DNA of 6,515 bases from Candidatus Competibacteraceae bacterium (GCA_020445005.1 JAGRHM010000217.1:1-6515); one strand, 5' to 3'. Shown: positions 1 through 6,256, counted from the first letter of the stretch. Notes: generated from the sequence alone by a model not told the origin. Numbers and translations: made by a program.

Positions 1-809
1 AGGGCGTCGATTTGCGCCGGCGGGATGCTGGTAACGTGACTCAACGGAGCGTCTTCCAGCCCCGGAACGCCCCGGCCCTTGTGGGTATCGGCAACGATAC
101 AGCGCGGCTGGCCGGGCGTCGCGGCGGCCAGCACCGTCAACAGCGCTCCCAGGTCATGGCCGTCGACCTGGGTGACAGCCCAGCCGAAAGCCTCCAGTTT
201 GGCGGTCAGGGAACGGTGACTGATAATGGTGTCGGTGGGGCCAAGCATGCTGATATGGTTGTTATCGACGATGACCGTGAGGTTGTCCAGCCGATAGTGG
301 GCCGCCAGCATAAAGGCTTCCCAGTTAGCGCCTTCGTGCAATTCGCCGTCGCCGACCAAAACCACCACGCGCCGATCCGGATCGTTGCGCCGCAACGCGA
401 GGGCCATACCGCAACCGACGCCGACGCCGTGGCCAAGTGAGCCGTTGATAGTCTCGAAGCCGGGAATAGCCGGTTCGGGGATCGCGCTCAACAAGGCATC
501 CGGCTGACCGATCTGCGTGAGCGCTTCCGTGGGGAAAAAGCCGAGATCAGCCAGGATGGGATACAGGCTGATGGCGCCGTGGCCTTTGCTGGCGATGAAA
601 CGGTCGCGGTCGGGACAGCGCGGCAACGTCGGGTCATAGCGCAGGAGACCGCCGTAGTACAGTGCGACCAGAATTTCGATACAGGACAGCGCGGAAGCGA
701 CCCGGGTTTCCGGGGAACGCCGGTGGATGCGCAGGGTTTCGCGCCAGACCCAGTCCGCTTTTCGGCGCAGCGCTGGCAAGTCGAGCGAGCGCGACGTTAC
801 AGAGTTCAT
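1..809 (-). CDS. Transketolase N-terminal (thiamine diphosphate-binding) subunit, 3'-partial
   Basis: 269 codons are present and the reading frame runs open off the left edge. It reads as the pyrimidine-binding (N-terminal) domain of transketolase, which transfers two-carbon ketol units using thiamine diphosphate (ThDP). Visible landmarks are SKGHGA at residues 74-79, GSLGHGVGVG at 123-132, the ThDP/Mg motif opening with GDGE at 153-156 and closing with NN at 183-184, DGHD at 216-219, and KGRGVPG at 244-250, where housekeeping transketolases have KGKGV. The frame is close to the usual length of a stand-alone N half (about 270-290 residues), so I infer a split enzyme whose C-terminal half is encoded beyond the edge; a full-length enzyme cannot be excluded. 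The ATG start overlaps the stop of the upstream radical SAM gene as ATGA (806-809), so translation is probably coupled. The substrate is unknown. Confidence 0.88.
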   Translation of the reverse strand, partial: MNSVTSRSLDLPALRRKADWVWRETLRIHRRSPETRVASALSCIEILVALYYGGLLRYDPTLPRCPDRDRFIASKGHGAISLYPILADLGFFPTEALTQIGQPDALLSAIPEPAIPGFETINGSLGHGVGVGCGMALALRRNDPDRRVVVLVGDGELHEGANWEAFMLAAHYRLDNLTVIVDNNHISMLGPTDTIISHRSLTAKLEAFGWAVTQVDGHDLGALLTVLAAATPGQPRCIVADTHKGRGVPGLEDAPLSHVTSIPPAQIDA

Positions 810-2293
810 AGCGCGGTCTCCAGTAGTTGACGCCGCAACGGGATAGCGCTCATCCGGCGAATGTGCGCAGTCGCTGCCGGGCCAAAGGTGCGATCCACCT
901 TAGCCAGATAATGCGGCGCGGTAAAGTAGATGGTGAACGCCTGGTCGCGGAAGGCCAACACCTCAGCAGGCGTCAGTTGCGCGGTGGGTAACGGCAGAGT
1001 GTGCTCACTGTGTTGGGAAAAGTGATGCCAGCGGCGCGGCAAAGGTAAACCCTGTTCAACGGCTTGGCGGTACAGTGCGGAACCGGGATAGGCGGCGGCG
1101 GTGTAAAAGTTGGCGAACTCGCAGTTCAGCTCCAGCGCCAGGTCCAAGGTAGCCTGCATACTCGCGGCATCGTCATCAGGCAGGCCGAAGATATAGTTGC
1201 CCAGCACATGGATGCCGGCAGTCTGAATTTGTCGCACAACCGACACGATATCCACGTTCGCATAGTGTTTGTCGGCCCCGTCGCGAACATGGCGGCTGGC
1301 GCTTTCGATGCCCAGGCAGAGCCAGTTGAAACCGGCCGCCTTGAGCTGTTCCAGCCATGCCGGTTTGACAGTATCGACGCGCGCATAGGCCCAGAGGTTG
1401 ACCGGGTGGTTGCGGGCGATAAGGCCGTCGCAAAGGTCCAGGACATGCCGGCGGTTGAGGACAAACATTTCGTCAATGATCTTGATATTGCAGACCCCGT
1501 ACTCGTTGACCAGCCGGTCGATTTCTCGCAGTACGCTGGTCGCGCTCCACATCCGGTAGGAGGGTTTATGGAATGGCGCGTTGATGCAGCAAAAGCTGCA
1601 TTGATACGGACAGCCCAAAGAAGTATGGATGGAAGCATAGGGCACGCGCCGGTCGAGGCCACCCAGACAATGCCAATTATGGGCGCGGTACCGGTCCATG
1701 GGCAACAGATCCCAGGCGATGCCAGGCATGGTTTGATCTAGATCCTGGATCAGCAGTTCATGGGCCGTGGGCGCGACAATGTGGCTATCCTGGCGTCGCC
1801 ACAGACTGGGGATGGTGGAGAAATCACGGCCTCCAGCTTGCAGGGCAGTCAGGGTTTTCAACAGCGTGACTGGGCCTTCGCCGTCGCAGACGAAGTCAAC
1901 GGCTTCCTCTTCCAGGGTGCGGCGCGGCAGGGCGGCCGGATGGGTGCCGGTCATGAAAATCGGGCGCGCGGGATCGAGGGCTTTGATAGCGGTTGCAATG
2001 GCGCCAGCGGCAGTCATGAGTTGAGTGGACGCCGAGGGTTGTTGACCGTATACAGCCAGGACGATCAGGGTCGGATTCCAGTGTTCCAGGGCTTGTTGCG
2101 CAGCATCCATCGGTTCCAGGGCGAGAGCAGCGGCGTCCAGGATGCCGACCGAGCAGCCCTGGCGGCGCAGATAGGTTGCGAACAAACCGGCGAATGCGGG
2201 TGGTTCAACAGCGCTGAATTCATCGCTCAGTCCCTGGTAGAGTTGCCGGTGGGAACCAGGGTGGATAAACAGGACGTCAGTAGCATGAGGCAT
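806..2293 (-). CDS. B12-binding-type radical SAM protein
   Basis: The protein is 495 residues from the ATG at 2293. A TTG seven codons upstream (2314) is an alternative start, and neither has a clear Shine-Dalgarno. Residues 1-150 look like the Rossmann-type cobalamin-binding domain of this superfamily: it opens with VLFIHPG and ends with DFVCDGEGPVTLL near 133-145. The classical DxHxxG histidine-ligand motif is absent. The radical SAM domain follows, with the 4Fe-4S motif CPYQCSFC (Cys228, Cys232, Cys235) trailed by a further Cys236, then KIIDE near 271, GIESAS at 328-333 and GLPDDD at 370-375. The last ~90 residues are a family-specific tail. Such proteins make 5'-deoxyadenosyl radicals and often methylate or rearrange unactivated carbons. 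The reaction here cannot be read from sequence. The ATGA overlap with the split transketolase implies a shared pathway, possibly a modified sugar or cyclitol. Confidence 0.88.
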   Translation of the reverse strand: MPHATDVLFIHPGSHRQLYQGLSDEFSAVEPPAFAGLFATYLRRQGCSVGILDAAALALEPMDAAQQALEHWNPTLIVLAVYGQQPSASTQLMTAAGAIATAIKALDPARPIFMTGTHPAALPRRTLEEEAVDFVCDGEGPVTLLKTLTALQAGGRDFSTIPSLWRRQDSHIVAPTAHELLIQDLDQTMPGIAWDLLPMDRYRAHNWHCLGGLDRRVPYASIHTSLGCPYQCSFCCINAPFHKPSYRMWSATSVLREIDRLVNEYGVCNIKIIDEMFVLNRRHVLDLCDGLIARNHPVNLWAYARVDTVKPAWLEQLKAAGFNWLCLGIESASRHVRDGADKHYANVDIVSVVRQIQTAGIHVLGNYIFGLPDDDAASMQATLDLALELNCEFANFYTAAAYPGSALYRQAVEQGLPLPRRWHHFSQHSEHTLPLPTAQLTPAEVLAFRDQAFTIYFTAPHYLAKVDRTFGPAATAHIRRMSAIPLRRQLLETAL

Positions 2294-2356
2294 GATCGGG
2301 CAGGGAGCAGTCAATGATTTCGAGATTGAGGAGTTTAATCTCTACGGGTCTAGTTC

Positions 2357-2412
2357 CTCGCAGCTTGCTGCATACCCTCTCGCTTTTGATACCCCGCAGC
2401 TTGCTGCGGGGT
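2357..2412. repeat. Two tandem REP-like palindromes with CTTG tetraloops
   Basis: At 2391-2412 an arm ACCCCGCAG and an arm CTGCGGGGT form a perfect 9-bp stem closing a CTTG loop. At 2360-2371 the core GCAG-CTTG-CTGC recurs in the same orientation, but its outer stem has decayed. The copies are spaced about 36 bp apart in the gap between two minus-strand genes. G-CUUG-C is a known stable RNA tetraloop. Short GC-rich palindromes of this design are typical of REP elements mobilised by RAYT (TnpA-REP) transposases, and I infer that identity from the design only. Neither strand has a T-run after the stem, so it is not a standard intrinsic terminator, although it could protect or pause the transcript of the upstream hydrolase gene. 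Confidence 0.6.
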
Positions 2413-2453
2413 CGTTCATGGACTACGAACGAGTTAGATGAGCGCAGATAACG

Positions 2454-3863
2454 TCACTCGTTTCTGCAAGCAGTTCCCTGGTAGGGCAAAGTGTCTGGAA
2501 TGACCTGCACGCCCGTGGTGTAGACCTGATCCGGATTGAGTTCCTCGGGACCGGCGACATCGAAGGTCGCTTCGATCATAAACGCGGTCCAACCGGCGGC
2601 AGGCGGACGCACCCGGGCAGCATATAACCCATTTCTGCGCGGCTGAAGGATTTGGCTCGTCCAACCCGCCCCGATCTCCTCAAGCCGAAAATCGCGCGCC
2701 TCGGGATTAGTGGCCTGCCACAGCCGAACTTCCTTGGGGGTCGCGGACGGACGGACCCACAGCACTCCGCGCGGGCTGAGCTTCCATTGCAGATTGGGAC
2801 TGGTCTTGTTATCCAGAACATCATCTATCCACGATAGAGCCGCGCGAATCACATCATCGTTTTGCTTATGGTCGGTATTCGGTGCGTAACGCAGCCACTT
2901 CGGTTCCGGCAGATCCGCGTAGTGGAACCGCGAGGAGTCGGAGGTAAAGAACTGGTCTCCGGTGGAATTGAGAATGAGTTTGGGCATGGTGTAACGGTCG
3001 CGGTAGGCATACGGATCGATAACCTGCAACAGCGCCTGCCCCTCCGGGGTTTGCATCCGGCACGGCAAGTCGAAGGCGACGTAGTCGTCCAACGCCGGCG
3101 CATAGAAGCCATAGGCCTCCCAGTGATGAATGAACTGCTGGCCGAGATTCAGCATGTCGATGGAGGCGGGAACCATAGCGCGCACTCGATGATCTACAGC
3201 GCCAGTCAGCCAGGTGGTCCAGCCGCGCTTGGAGCCGCCCAGCACGATGAAGTCCTTGATTATTTTTCCTTTACTTTCGGAAAACTTCTGAATTGTATCC
3301 ATGGCGCGCACGGCGGCCTTGGTCATGGCCAGATGCACCGCCCACTCTGGATCGCCGGTATCCAGCGCCTTATCCAGGCTATAGGCCAGGATCGCATCCT
3401 CCTTGCGTGCAACGCCGTCCTCATCGGTGAAAAACAGCGGCTGGTTGGGCACTTGTCGGACTACCGCGATTACGACTCCCCTGGCTACCGCCACCGCGCC
3501 GATCAAAGGATCAATTTCATCCATGGGCGTGTCGTTATTATCGCCGCCATCAATCAGCAAAACCGCCGTGTCCGTTTTATCCAGACCAACTCTTGGGATG
3601 ACAATGGCTAACTCATGCGTCCAGATCGGCCAATCCACTTCGCTAGCGGAGCGCCATTGCTGCGAGGTCATGGTAAGAAAGTGGGCGGTGTAAAGCCCAT
3701 CATCTTGCGAGGCGTATTCGGTATAGGCGTAGTTGGGGTCATCGCGAGCTACGTAGCGGTCTAGGGCGGTTTCCTCAGCCAGCGCTGTTAATGACAGCGA
3801 CGTCAAAAGCAAGACCCAAAATCCTCTGATGAATTTAACAAAGCTAGTTTTTATTTCGGACAT
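2454..3863 (-). CDS. pqaA: PhoPQ-activated pathogenicity-related (PqaA-like) secreted alpha/beta-hydrolase
   Basis: The protein is 469 residues. A signal peptide (residues 1-29: basic start, hydrophobic WVLLLTSLSL core, cleavage likely after ALA29) sends it to the periplasm or outside. The mature start LDRYVARDDPNYAY is characteristic of the PhoPQ-related family (PF10142). The alpha/beta-hydrolase nucleophile elbow is GGSKRG at 209-214 with Ser211. Asp303 in STGDQFF and His332 in TDHKQ are in the right order for a catalytic triad. VLLIDGGDNN at 101-110 is the usual post-strand loop. A beta-sandwich-like tail runs from about 355 to the end. In Salmonella, PqaA is PhoP/PhoQ-induced and linked to antimicrobial peptide resistance; Dictyostelium relatives are called AprA. 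No substrate is established that I can cite. A GGAG 10 bases before the ATG supports the start. No PhoP box was recognised upstream. Confidence 0.9.
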   Translation of the reverse strand: MSEIKTSFVKFIRGFWVLLLTSLSLTALAEETALDRYVARDDPNYAYTEYASQDDGLYTAHFLTMTSQQWRSASEVDWPIWTHELAIVIPRVGLDKTDTAVLLIDGGDNNDTPMDEIDPLIGAVAVARGVVIAVVRQVPNQPLFFTDEDGVARKEDAILAYSLDKALDTGDPEWAVHLAMTKAAVRAMDTIQKFSESKGKIIKDFIVLGGSKRGWTTWLTGAVDHRVRAMVPASIDMLNLGQQFIHHWEAYGFYAPALDDYVAFDLPCRMQTPEGQALLQVIDPYAYRDRYTMPKLILNSTGDQFFTSDSSRFHYADLPEPKWLRYAPNTDHKQNDDVIRAALSWIDDVLDNKTSPNLQWKLSPRGVLWVRPSATPKEVRLWQATNPEARDFRLEEIGAGWTSQILQPRRNGLYAARVRPPAAGWTAFMIEATFDVAGPEELNPDQVYTTGVQVIPDTLPYQGTACRNE

Positions 3864-3923
3864 GGTGAAGAAACTCCATGTGCGTGATCAATGGAAGACG
3901 CCAACAACCGGTAGACACGCTAT

Positions 3924-3972
3924 GGGGATGATCATCCCCCTCCCCATGCGGAAAATGGTTGAGGGGAGGGGG
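3924..3972. other. Overlapping, mutually exclusive GC-rich hairpins
   Basis: Two inverted repeats share bases. GGGGATGA/TCATCCCC is a perfect 16-base palindrome at 3924-3939. The ten-base arm CCCCCTCCCC at 3936-3945 is exactly complementary to GGGGAGGGGG at 3963-3972, with a 17-base loop. Because 3936-3939 belongs to both, only one can form at a time in a transcript. The element lies between the 92-residue gene and pqaA, both on the minus strand, in a 127-bp gap. No T-run follows either stem, so a role as a rho-independent terminator is not shown; attenuation, processing or DNA-level binding are all possible. Confidence 0.5.
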
Positions 3973-3990
3973 CGGAAGGATTATCGCGAG

Positions 3991-4269
3991 TTATGCCGCT
4001 TCACGCGTTTCGAATAGCGGATGATTGGCGCTGAAGTGATCCAACACTTCCCTCCAGTGCTTTGCTTCGCCTGGATGGCCATGCCGATAAGCATCTTCGA
4101 TATCATCCAGGATGATTTGCCTGATCCGCGGAATGCCTTTGGCGTCGTGAACCAGGCAGCACCCCATTTCGGCAGCGACGATTTCCGGCATGTGCTCGTG
4201 TTGAGCAATGGCTTCAATTTCGTCTGCTTCCAGATCGCTAAGACCGACGCAATCTTCATAAGTCAACAT
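3991..4269 (-). CDS. Conserved-looking hypothetical protein, 92 residues
   Basis: I do not recognise a named family. The start at 4269 is chosen over one 30 bases upstream because GGAGGT sits at 4275-4280 with ideal 5-base spacing. The protein is acidic in its first half (YEDCVGLSDLEADEIEAIAQ) and rich in His (HEHMPE, VHDAKG, RHGHPGEAKHW, DHF, NHP). Cysteines are at residues 7, 37 and 38 (GCC). There is no signal peptide or membrane segment, so a cytoplasmic, mostly helical protein is expected. The segment GIPRIRQIILDDIEDAY reads as an amphipathic helix. The stop is followed by the paired hairpins and then pqaA, 127 bp away. Metal or partner binding through the His/Cys residues is speculation. 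Confidence 0.75.
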   Translation of the reverse strand: MLTYEDCVGLSDLEADEIEAIAQHEHMPEIVAAEMGCCLVHDAKGIPRIRQIILDDIEDAYRHGHPGEAKHWREVLDHFSANHPLFETREAA

Positions 4270-4274
4270 GACGC

Positions 4275-4280
4275 ACCTCC
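4275..4280 (-). promoter_or_regulatory. Strong ribosome binding site deciding the start of the 92-residue gene
   Basis: The minus strand reads GGAGGT five bases before the ATG at 4269. It matches the anti-Shine-Dalgarno core exactly and excludes the upstream start at 4299, which would place this site inside the coding region. Confidence 0.8.
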
Positions 4281-4285
4281 AGTAC

Positions 4286-4311
4286 TTTATCCTTAACATC
4301 GGTTTATCCTT
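4286..4311. repeat. 9-bp direct repeat TTTATCCTT, 17-bp period
   Basis: TTTATCCTT occurs at 4286-4294 and again at 4303-4311 (AAGGATAAA on the minus strand). Both copies lie just upstream of the ribosome binding site of the minus-strand 92-residue gene. They could be tandem operator half-sites or overlap its promoter. Chance occurrence is not excluded. Confidence 0.35.
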
Positions 4312-4317
4312 GTCCGA

Positions 4318-4361
4318 ATCACCAAGACGCCGTCGATCTGATACGCGCGCGTCTTGCCGAT
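4318..4361. promoter_or_regulatory. Imperfect inverted repeat, possible operator or hairpin
   Basis: CAAGACGC at 4323-4330 is exactly complementary to GCGTCTTG at 4349-4356 across 18 bases. After two mismatches the symmetry resumes with ATC (4318-4320) and GAT (4359-4361), so 11 of 13 arm positions match. A central palindrome ACGCGCGCGT lies at 4343-4352. It sits in the divergent promoter region and has no T-run, which favours a regulator-binding site or transcript hairpin over a terminator. Confidence 0.4.
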
Positions 4362-4565
4362 CCCGTGGTGGAAAATTTGCCCTTCTTATTCATTTGGACT
4401 TCGGCTTCCACTCGATAAAGTGTAGTGCAAAAAAAACATAAATTCAATAAGTGTTTTCGCGAATCGCATTCCAAACTATCCCGGTTTTCAGGACGCATTT
4501 TGCTGAATCCCGGTAGCTTTTATCCTCACCATTCACTAGGCTATACCGCAGTCGGAATCCTTTCC

Positions 4566-4574
4566 TGCTATCAT
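4566..4574 (+). promoter_or_regulatory. Candidate extended -10 promoter for the HdeA-like gene and pyrF
   Basis: TGCTATCAT matches the extended -10 pattern TGnTATAAT with one mismatch. It would start transcription near 4581, about 24 bases before the ATG at 4605 and upstream of the GGAG ribosome site at 4595-4598. No convincing -35 is seen, which is tolerated at extended -10 promoters. Confidence 0.35.
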
Positions 4575-4604
4575 AATTCCCCTTCCCAAGTTCTGGAGAC
4601 CTGT

Positions 4605-4937
4605 ATGAAAAATTGGTTGATCACCGCTGCTGTTTGCCTGTCCGCCACTCTGTTGGTTTCGGCGCCAGTCCTAGCCAAGAAAAACCAAATGCAAAATATT
4701 GATTTTGGTGCTATCACCTGCGGCGAGTTTATGAAGGAAATTTCCGCAAGCTCTGCCGAAGACGTAGGCGTGGTTCTAATGTGGATTGATGGTTATTTGA
4801 GCGGCGTTTCCGGCGATACGGTGCTGAACTGGGAAAACCTGGAGAAATTTAGTGCCGATCTGGTGGAGTATTGTGGTAAAAAACCCGATGCCCAGGTTCT
4901 GGACGCCGCCGAGGAAGTCGGTATTAATGACGAGTGA
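4605..4937 (+). CDS. Small secreted HdeA/HdeB-like two-cysteine protein
   Basis: The protein is 110 residues from an ATG preceded by GGAG at 4595-4598 with 6-base spacing. Residues 1-24 form a signal peptide (MKNW, hydrophobic ITAAVCLSATLLVSA, cleavage after VLA24). The mature 86-residue acidic protein has two cysteines, Cys39 (TCGEF) and Cys90 (YCGKK), about 51 apart. It also has the central MWIDGYLSG block (59-67), which is typical of the HdeA/HdeB fold (PF06411), where one disulfide joins the helices. In E. coli, HdeA and HdeB are acid-activated periplasmic chaperones. Many environmental homologues have no tested role, so acid resistance is not assured here. pyrF begins 6 bp after the stop, suggesting co-transcription. 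Confidence 0.82.
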   Translation: MKNWLITAAVCLSATLLVSAPVLAKKNQMQNIDFGAITCGEFMKEISASSAEDVGVVLMWIDGYLSGVSGDTVLNWENLEKFSADLVEYCGKKPDAQVLDAAEEVGINDE

Positions 4938-4943
4938 TTGGGC

Positions 4944-5678
4944 ATGACTTCCAAGCTGCTTTCGAGCAAGCCTATTCCCGCGCGTGAACGCCTGATTTTC
5001 GCCCTCGATGTACCAAATACGTACATAGCCCGGGAACTGGTTGAGACTTTGGGCGACGCCGTGTGCTTCTACAAAATCGGGCTGGAACTGTTCATGGCCG
5101 GCGGTTATTTTGAACTGATCGAATGGTTGCGCGCCAAGAACAAGAAAGTCTTTGTTGATCTCAAGTTTTTTGACGTACCGGAAACGGTCCGATCGGCGGT
5201 GCGTCAGTTGGCCCCTTATGGCGCAACCTTCACGACCGTGCATGGCAATGACGCCATACTACGGGCCGCTGTAGATGCAACGCATGAAAGCGGCGGCGAA
5301 CTGGGCATCCTGGCGGTCACGGCCCTGACCAGCCTGGATCAGGCCGATCTGGACGACCTCGGTTTCGCCTGCGACCCCAAAACCCTGGTGCTCTCGCGGG
5401 CGCGACGGGCATTGGCCATCGGTTGTCGCGGAGTCATTTCCTCCGGGCTTGAAGCCGCGGAACTCAGGGAGAATCTGGGAGAGAAACTCCTGATCATCAC
5501 GCCGGGCATCCGGCCGGTGTTAAACCGTCCGGCGGATGATCAGAAACGCACGCTGGATGTAGAAGACGCCTTCCTGAATGGCGCCGACTACATTGTGGTG
5601 GGCCGGCCTATCCGCCAGGCCCCCGATCCCCGGGCGGCGGCGGCAGCGATTCAGGAGCGGATCAGCCGGTTGTTTTGA
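4944..5678 (+). CDS. pyrF: Orotidine 5'-phosphate decarboxylase
   Basis: The protein is 244 residues, normal for group I PyrF, and catalyses the last step of UMP synthesis (OMP to UMP and CO2) in the cytoplasm. It has the TIM-barrel landmarks in order: FALDVPN near 19-25, FYKIGLELF near 42-50 with the substrate-contacting Lys, the catalytic signature VDLKFFDVPET with Asp72, Lys74 and Asp77, FTTVHGND near 96-103, ILAVTALTS near 122-130, the ITPGIRP loop near 185-191, DDQKR near 198-202, and the phosphate-gripping VGRPI near 219-223. The ATG at 4944 is favoured. A TTG at 4938, directly after the upstream stop, would add two residues, and no strong Shine-Dalgarno separates the options. Translation may depend on the HdeA-like gene just upstream. 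Confidence 0.97.
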   Translation: MTSKLLSSKPIPARERLIFALDVPNTYIARELVETLGDAVCFYKIGLELFMAGGYFELIEWLRAKNKKVFVDLKFFDVPETVRSAVRQLAPYGATFTTVHGNDAILRAAVDATHESGGELGILAVTALTSLDQADLDDLGFACDPKTLVLSRARRALAIGCRGVISSGLEAAELRENLGEKLLIITPGIRPVLNRPADDQKRTLDVEDAFLNGADYIVVGRPIRQAPDPRAAAAAIQERISRLF

Positions 5679-5716
5679 AAAAGCACCGGGCGCCGCCAGC
5701 ACCGGGCGCCTGACGC
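5679..5716. repeat. Convergent junction with 13-bp GC-rich direct repeat, possible terminator
   Basis: The 38 bp between convergent pyrF and the GNAT gene carries AGCACCGGGCGCC twice (5682-5694 and 5698-5710). The self-complementary GGCGCC in each copy (5689-5694 and 5705-5710) could pair as a 6-bp stem with a 10-base loop. Read on the minus strand, a CTTTTTC tract follows about 8 bases after the stem, so weak termination of the acetyltransferase transcript is possible. On the plus strand there is no T-run. Confidence 0.4.
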
Positions 5717-6256
5717 TTAAATGGATTTGGCAAGTTCAATGTCGGCATAGGTATGTTCTCGATATTCGGAATCACCAACGATTTGGGTAATGCGGTCATA
5801 GCGCAAGGCGATCCAGAAGCGTAAGGCCGGCCAGTTGCGCAGGCCAACCACGACCCGGATTTCCCGATAGCCTGCTCTTTCCGCCCGCCGCTCCAGTTCT
5901 CCCGTAACTTCTCGACCAATGCCGCGCCGCTGCCAGCGGGGACGCATGAAGATGTGACCGATGTAGAGGGTCTCAGTGGTCGGATAACCCCGGTAAACGC
6001 TGAGCAAACCGAGCAATTCCTCGTCGCTCTTGTTGCGGATCAGAAAGCTCTTTTCGTGTGCTGAATGACCATTCGGCGGCAACTTGTCGTGGCGCAACAC
6101 ACTCAGCGCCAAGCGCTCTGGATCGCGTTCCGCGCCAAGCAGCGGAAACACCGCGCGGTTTTCGGCCAGGATGGTCGCCACCACCGGCAAATCGTGTTCG
6201 CGGGCTTCGACCAACCGACAACGGCTCATTTCCCAAATCGAGGCAAGCAGGTTCAT
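5717..6256 (-). CDS. GNAT-family N-acetyltransferase
   Basis: The protein is 179 residues from the ATG at 6256. Other in-frame starts are ATG at 6229 (MSRCRLVEA), which fits the domain edge equally well, and GTG at 6346. The Shine-Dalgarno evidence does not settle the choice. The GNAT fold begins with CRLVEAREHDLPVVATIL. The core acetyl-CoA site is motif A: LYIGHIFMRPRWQRRGIG, with the pyrophosphate loop QRRGIG at residues 109-114. Motif B follows as GLRNWPALRFWIALRYDRI near 138-156, with the conserved N and FW. A central ELLGLLSVYRGYP strand precedes motif A. The substrate (amine, peptide or small molecule) cannot be told. It is convergent with pyrF and divergent from murI, so it is probably a single-gene unit. 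Confidence 0.9.
   Translation of the reverse strand: MNLLASIWEMSRCRLVEAREHDLPVVATILAENRAVFPLLGAERDPERLALSVLRHDKLPPNGHSAHEKSFLIRNKSDEELLGLLSVYRGYPTTETLYIGHIFMRPRWQRRGIGREVTGELERRAERAGYREIRVVVGLRNWPALRFWIALRYDRITQIVGDSEYREHTYADIELAKSI

Larger units (their letters stand above)
4270..4604. other. Gene-free divergent intergenic region
   Basis: These 335 bp separate the minus-strand 92-residue gene from the plus-strand HdeA-like gene. A plus-strand frame is open from 4425 and would extend the HdeA-like protein by 60 residues. That extension lacks a Shine-Dalgarno and would bury the signal peptide, so I treat it as non-coding. The stretch contains the 9-bp direct repeat at 4286-4311, the inverted repeat at 4318-4361, an eight-A run at 4429-4436 within a locally AT-rich patch, and a candidate extended -10 promoter at 4566-4574. 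No tRNA or small RNA gene was recognised. Confidence 0.6.

Noticed and set aside
12..440. 142-codon plus-strand open frame
   Set aside because: It lies antisense to the transketolase coding sequence, which carries clear ThDP motifs; the plus frame has low-complexity composition and no recognisable domain.
1064..1741. 225-codon plus-strand open frame
   Set aside because: It is antisense to the radical SAM core including the CPYQCSFC motif; a GC-rich shadow frame.
2391..2412. Rho-independent terminator
   Set aside because: The stem is strong but neither strand has a following T-run; the tandem related copy fits a REP-like repeat better.
2862..3611. 249-codon plus-strand open frame
   Set aside because: It is antisense to the PqaA-like hydrolase with its signal peptide and catalytic residues; no domain is visible in the plus frame.
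4429..4436. A8/T8 run as a terminator tail
   Set aside because: No stable GC-rich stem precedes the run on either strand.
4425..4604. 60-residue N-terminal extension of the HdeA-like protein
   Set aside because: It would place a signal peptide internally, has no ribosome site, and is AT-rich, non-coding-looking sequence; the ATG at 4605 has GGAG at ideal spacing.
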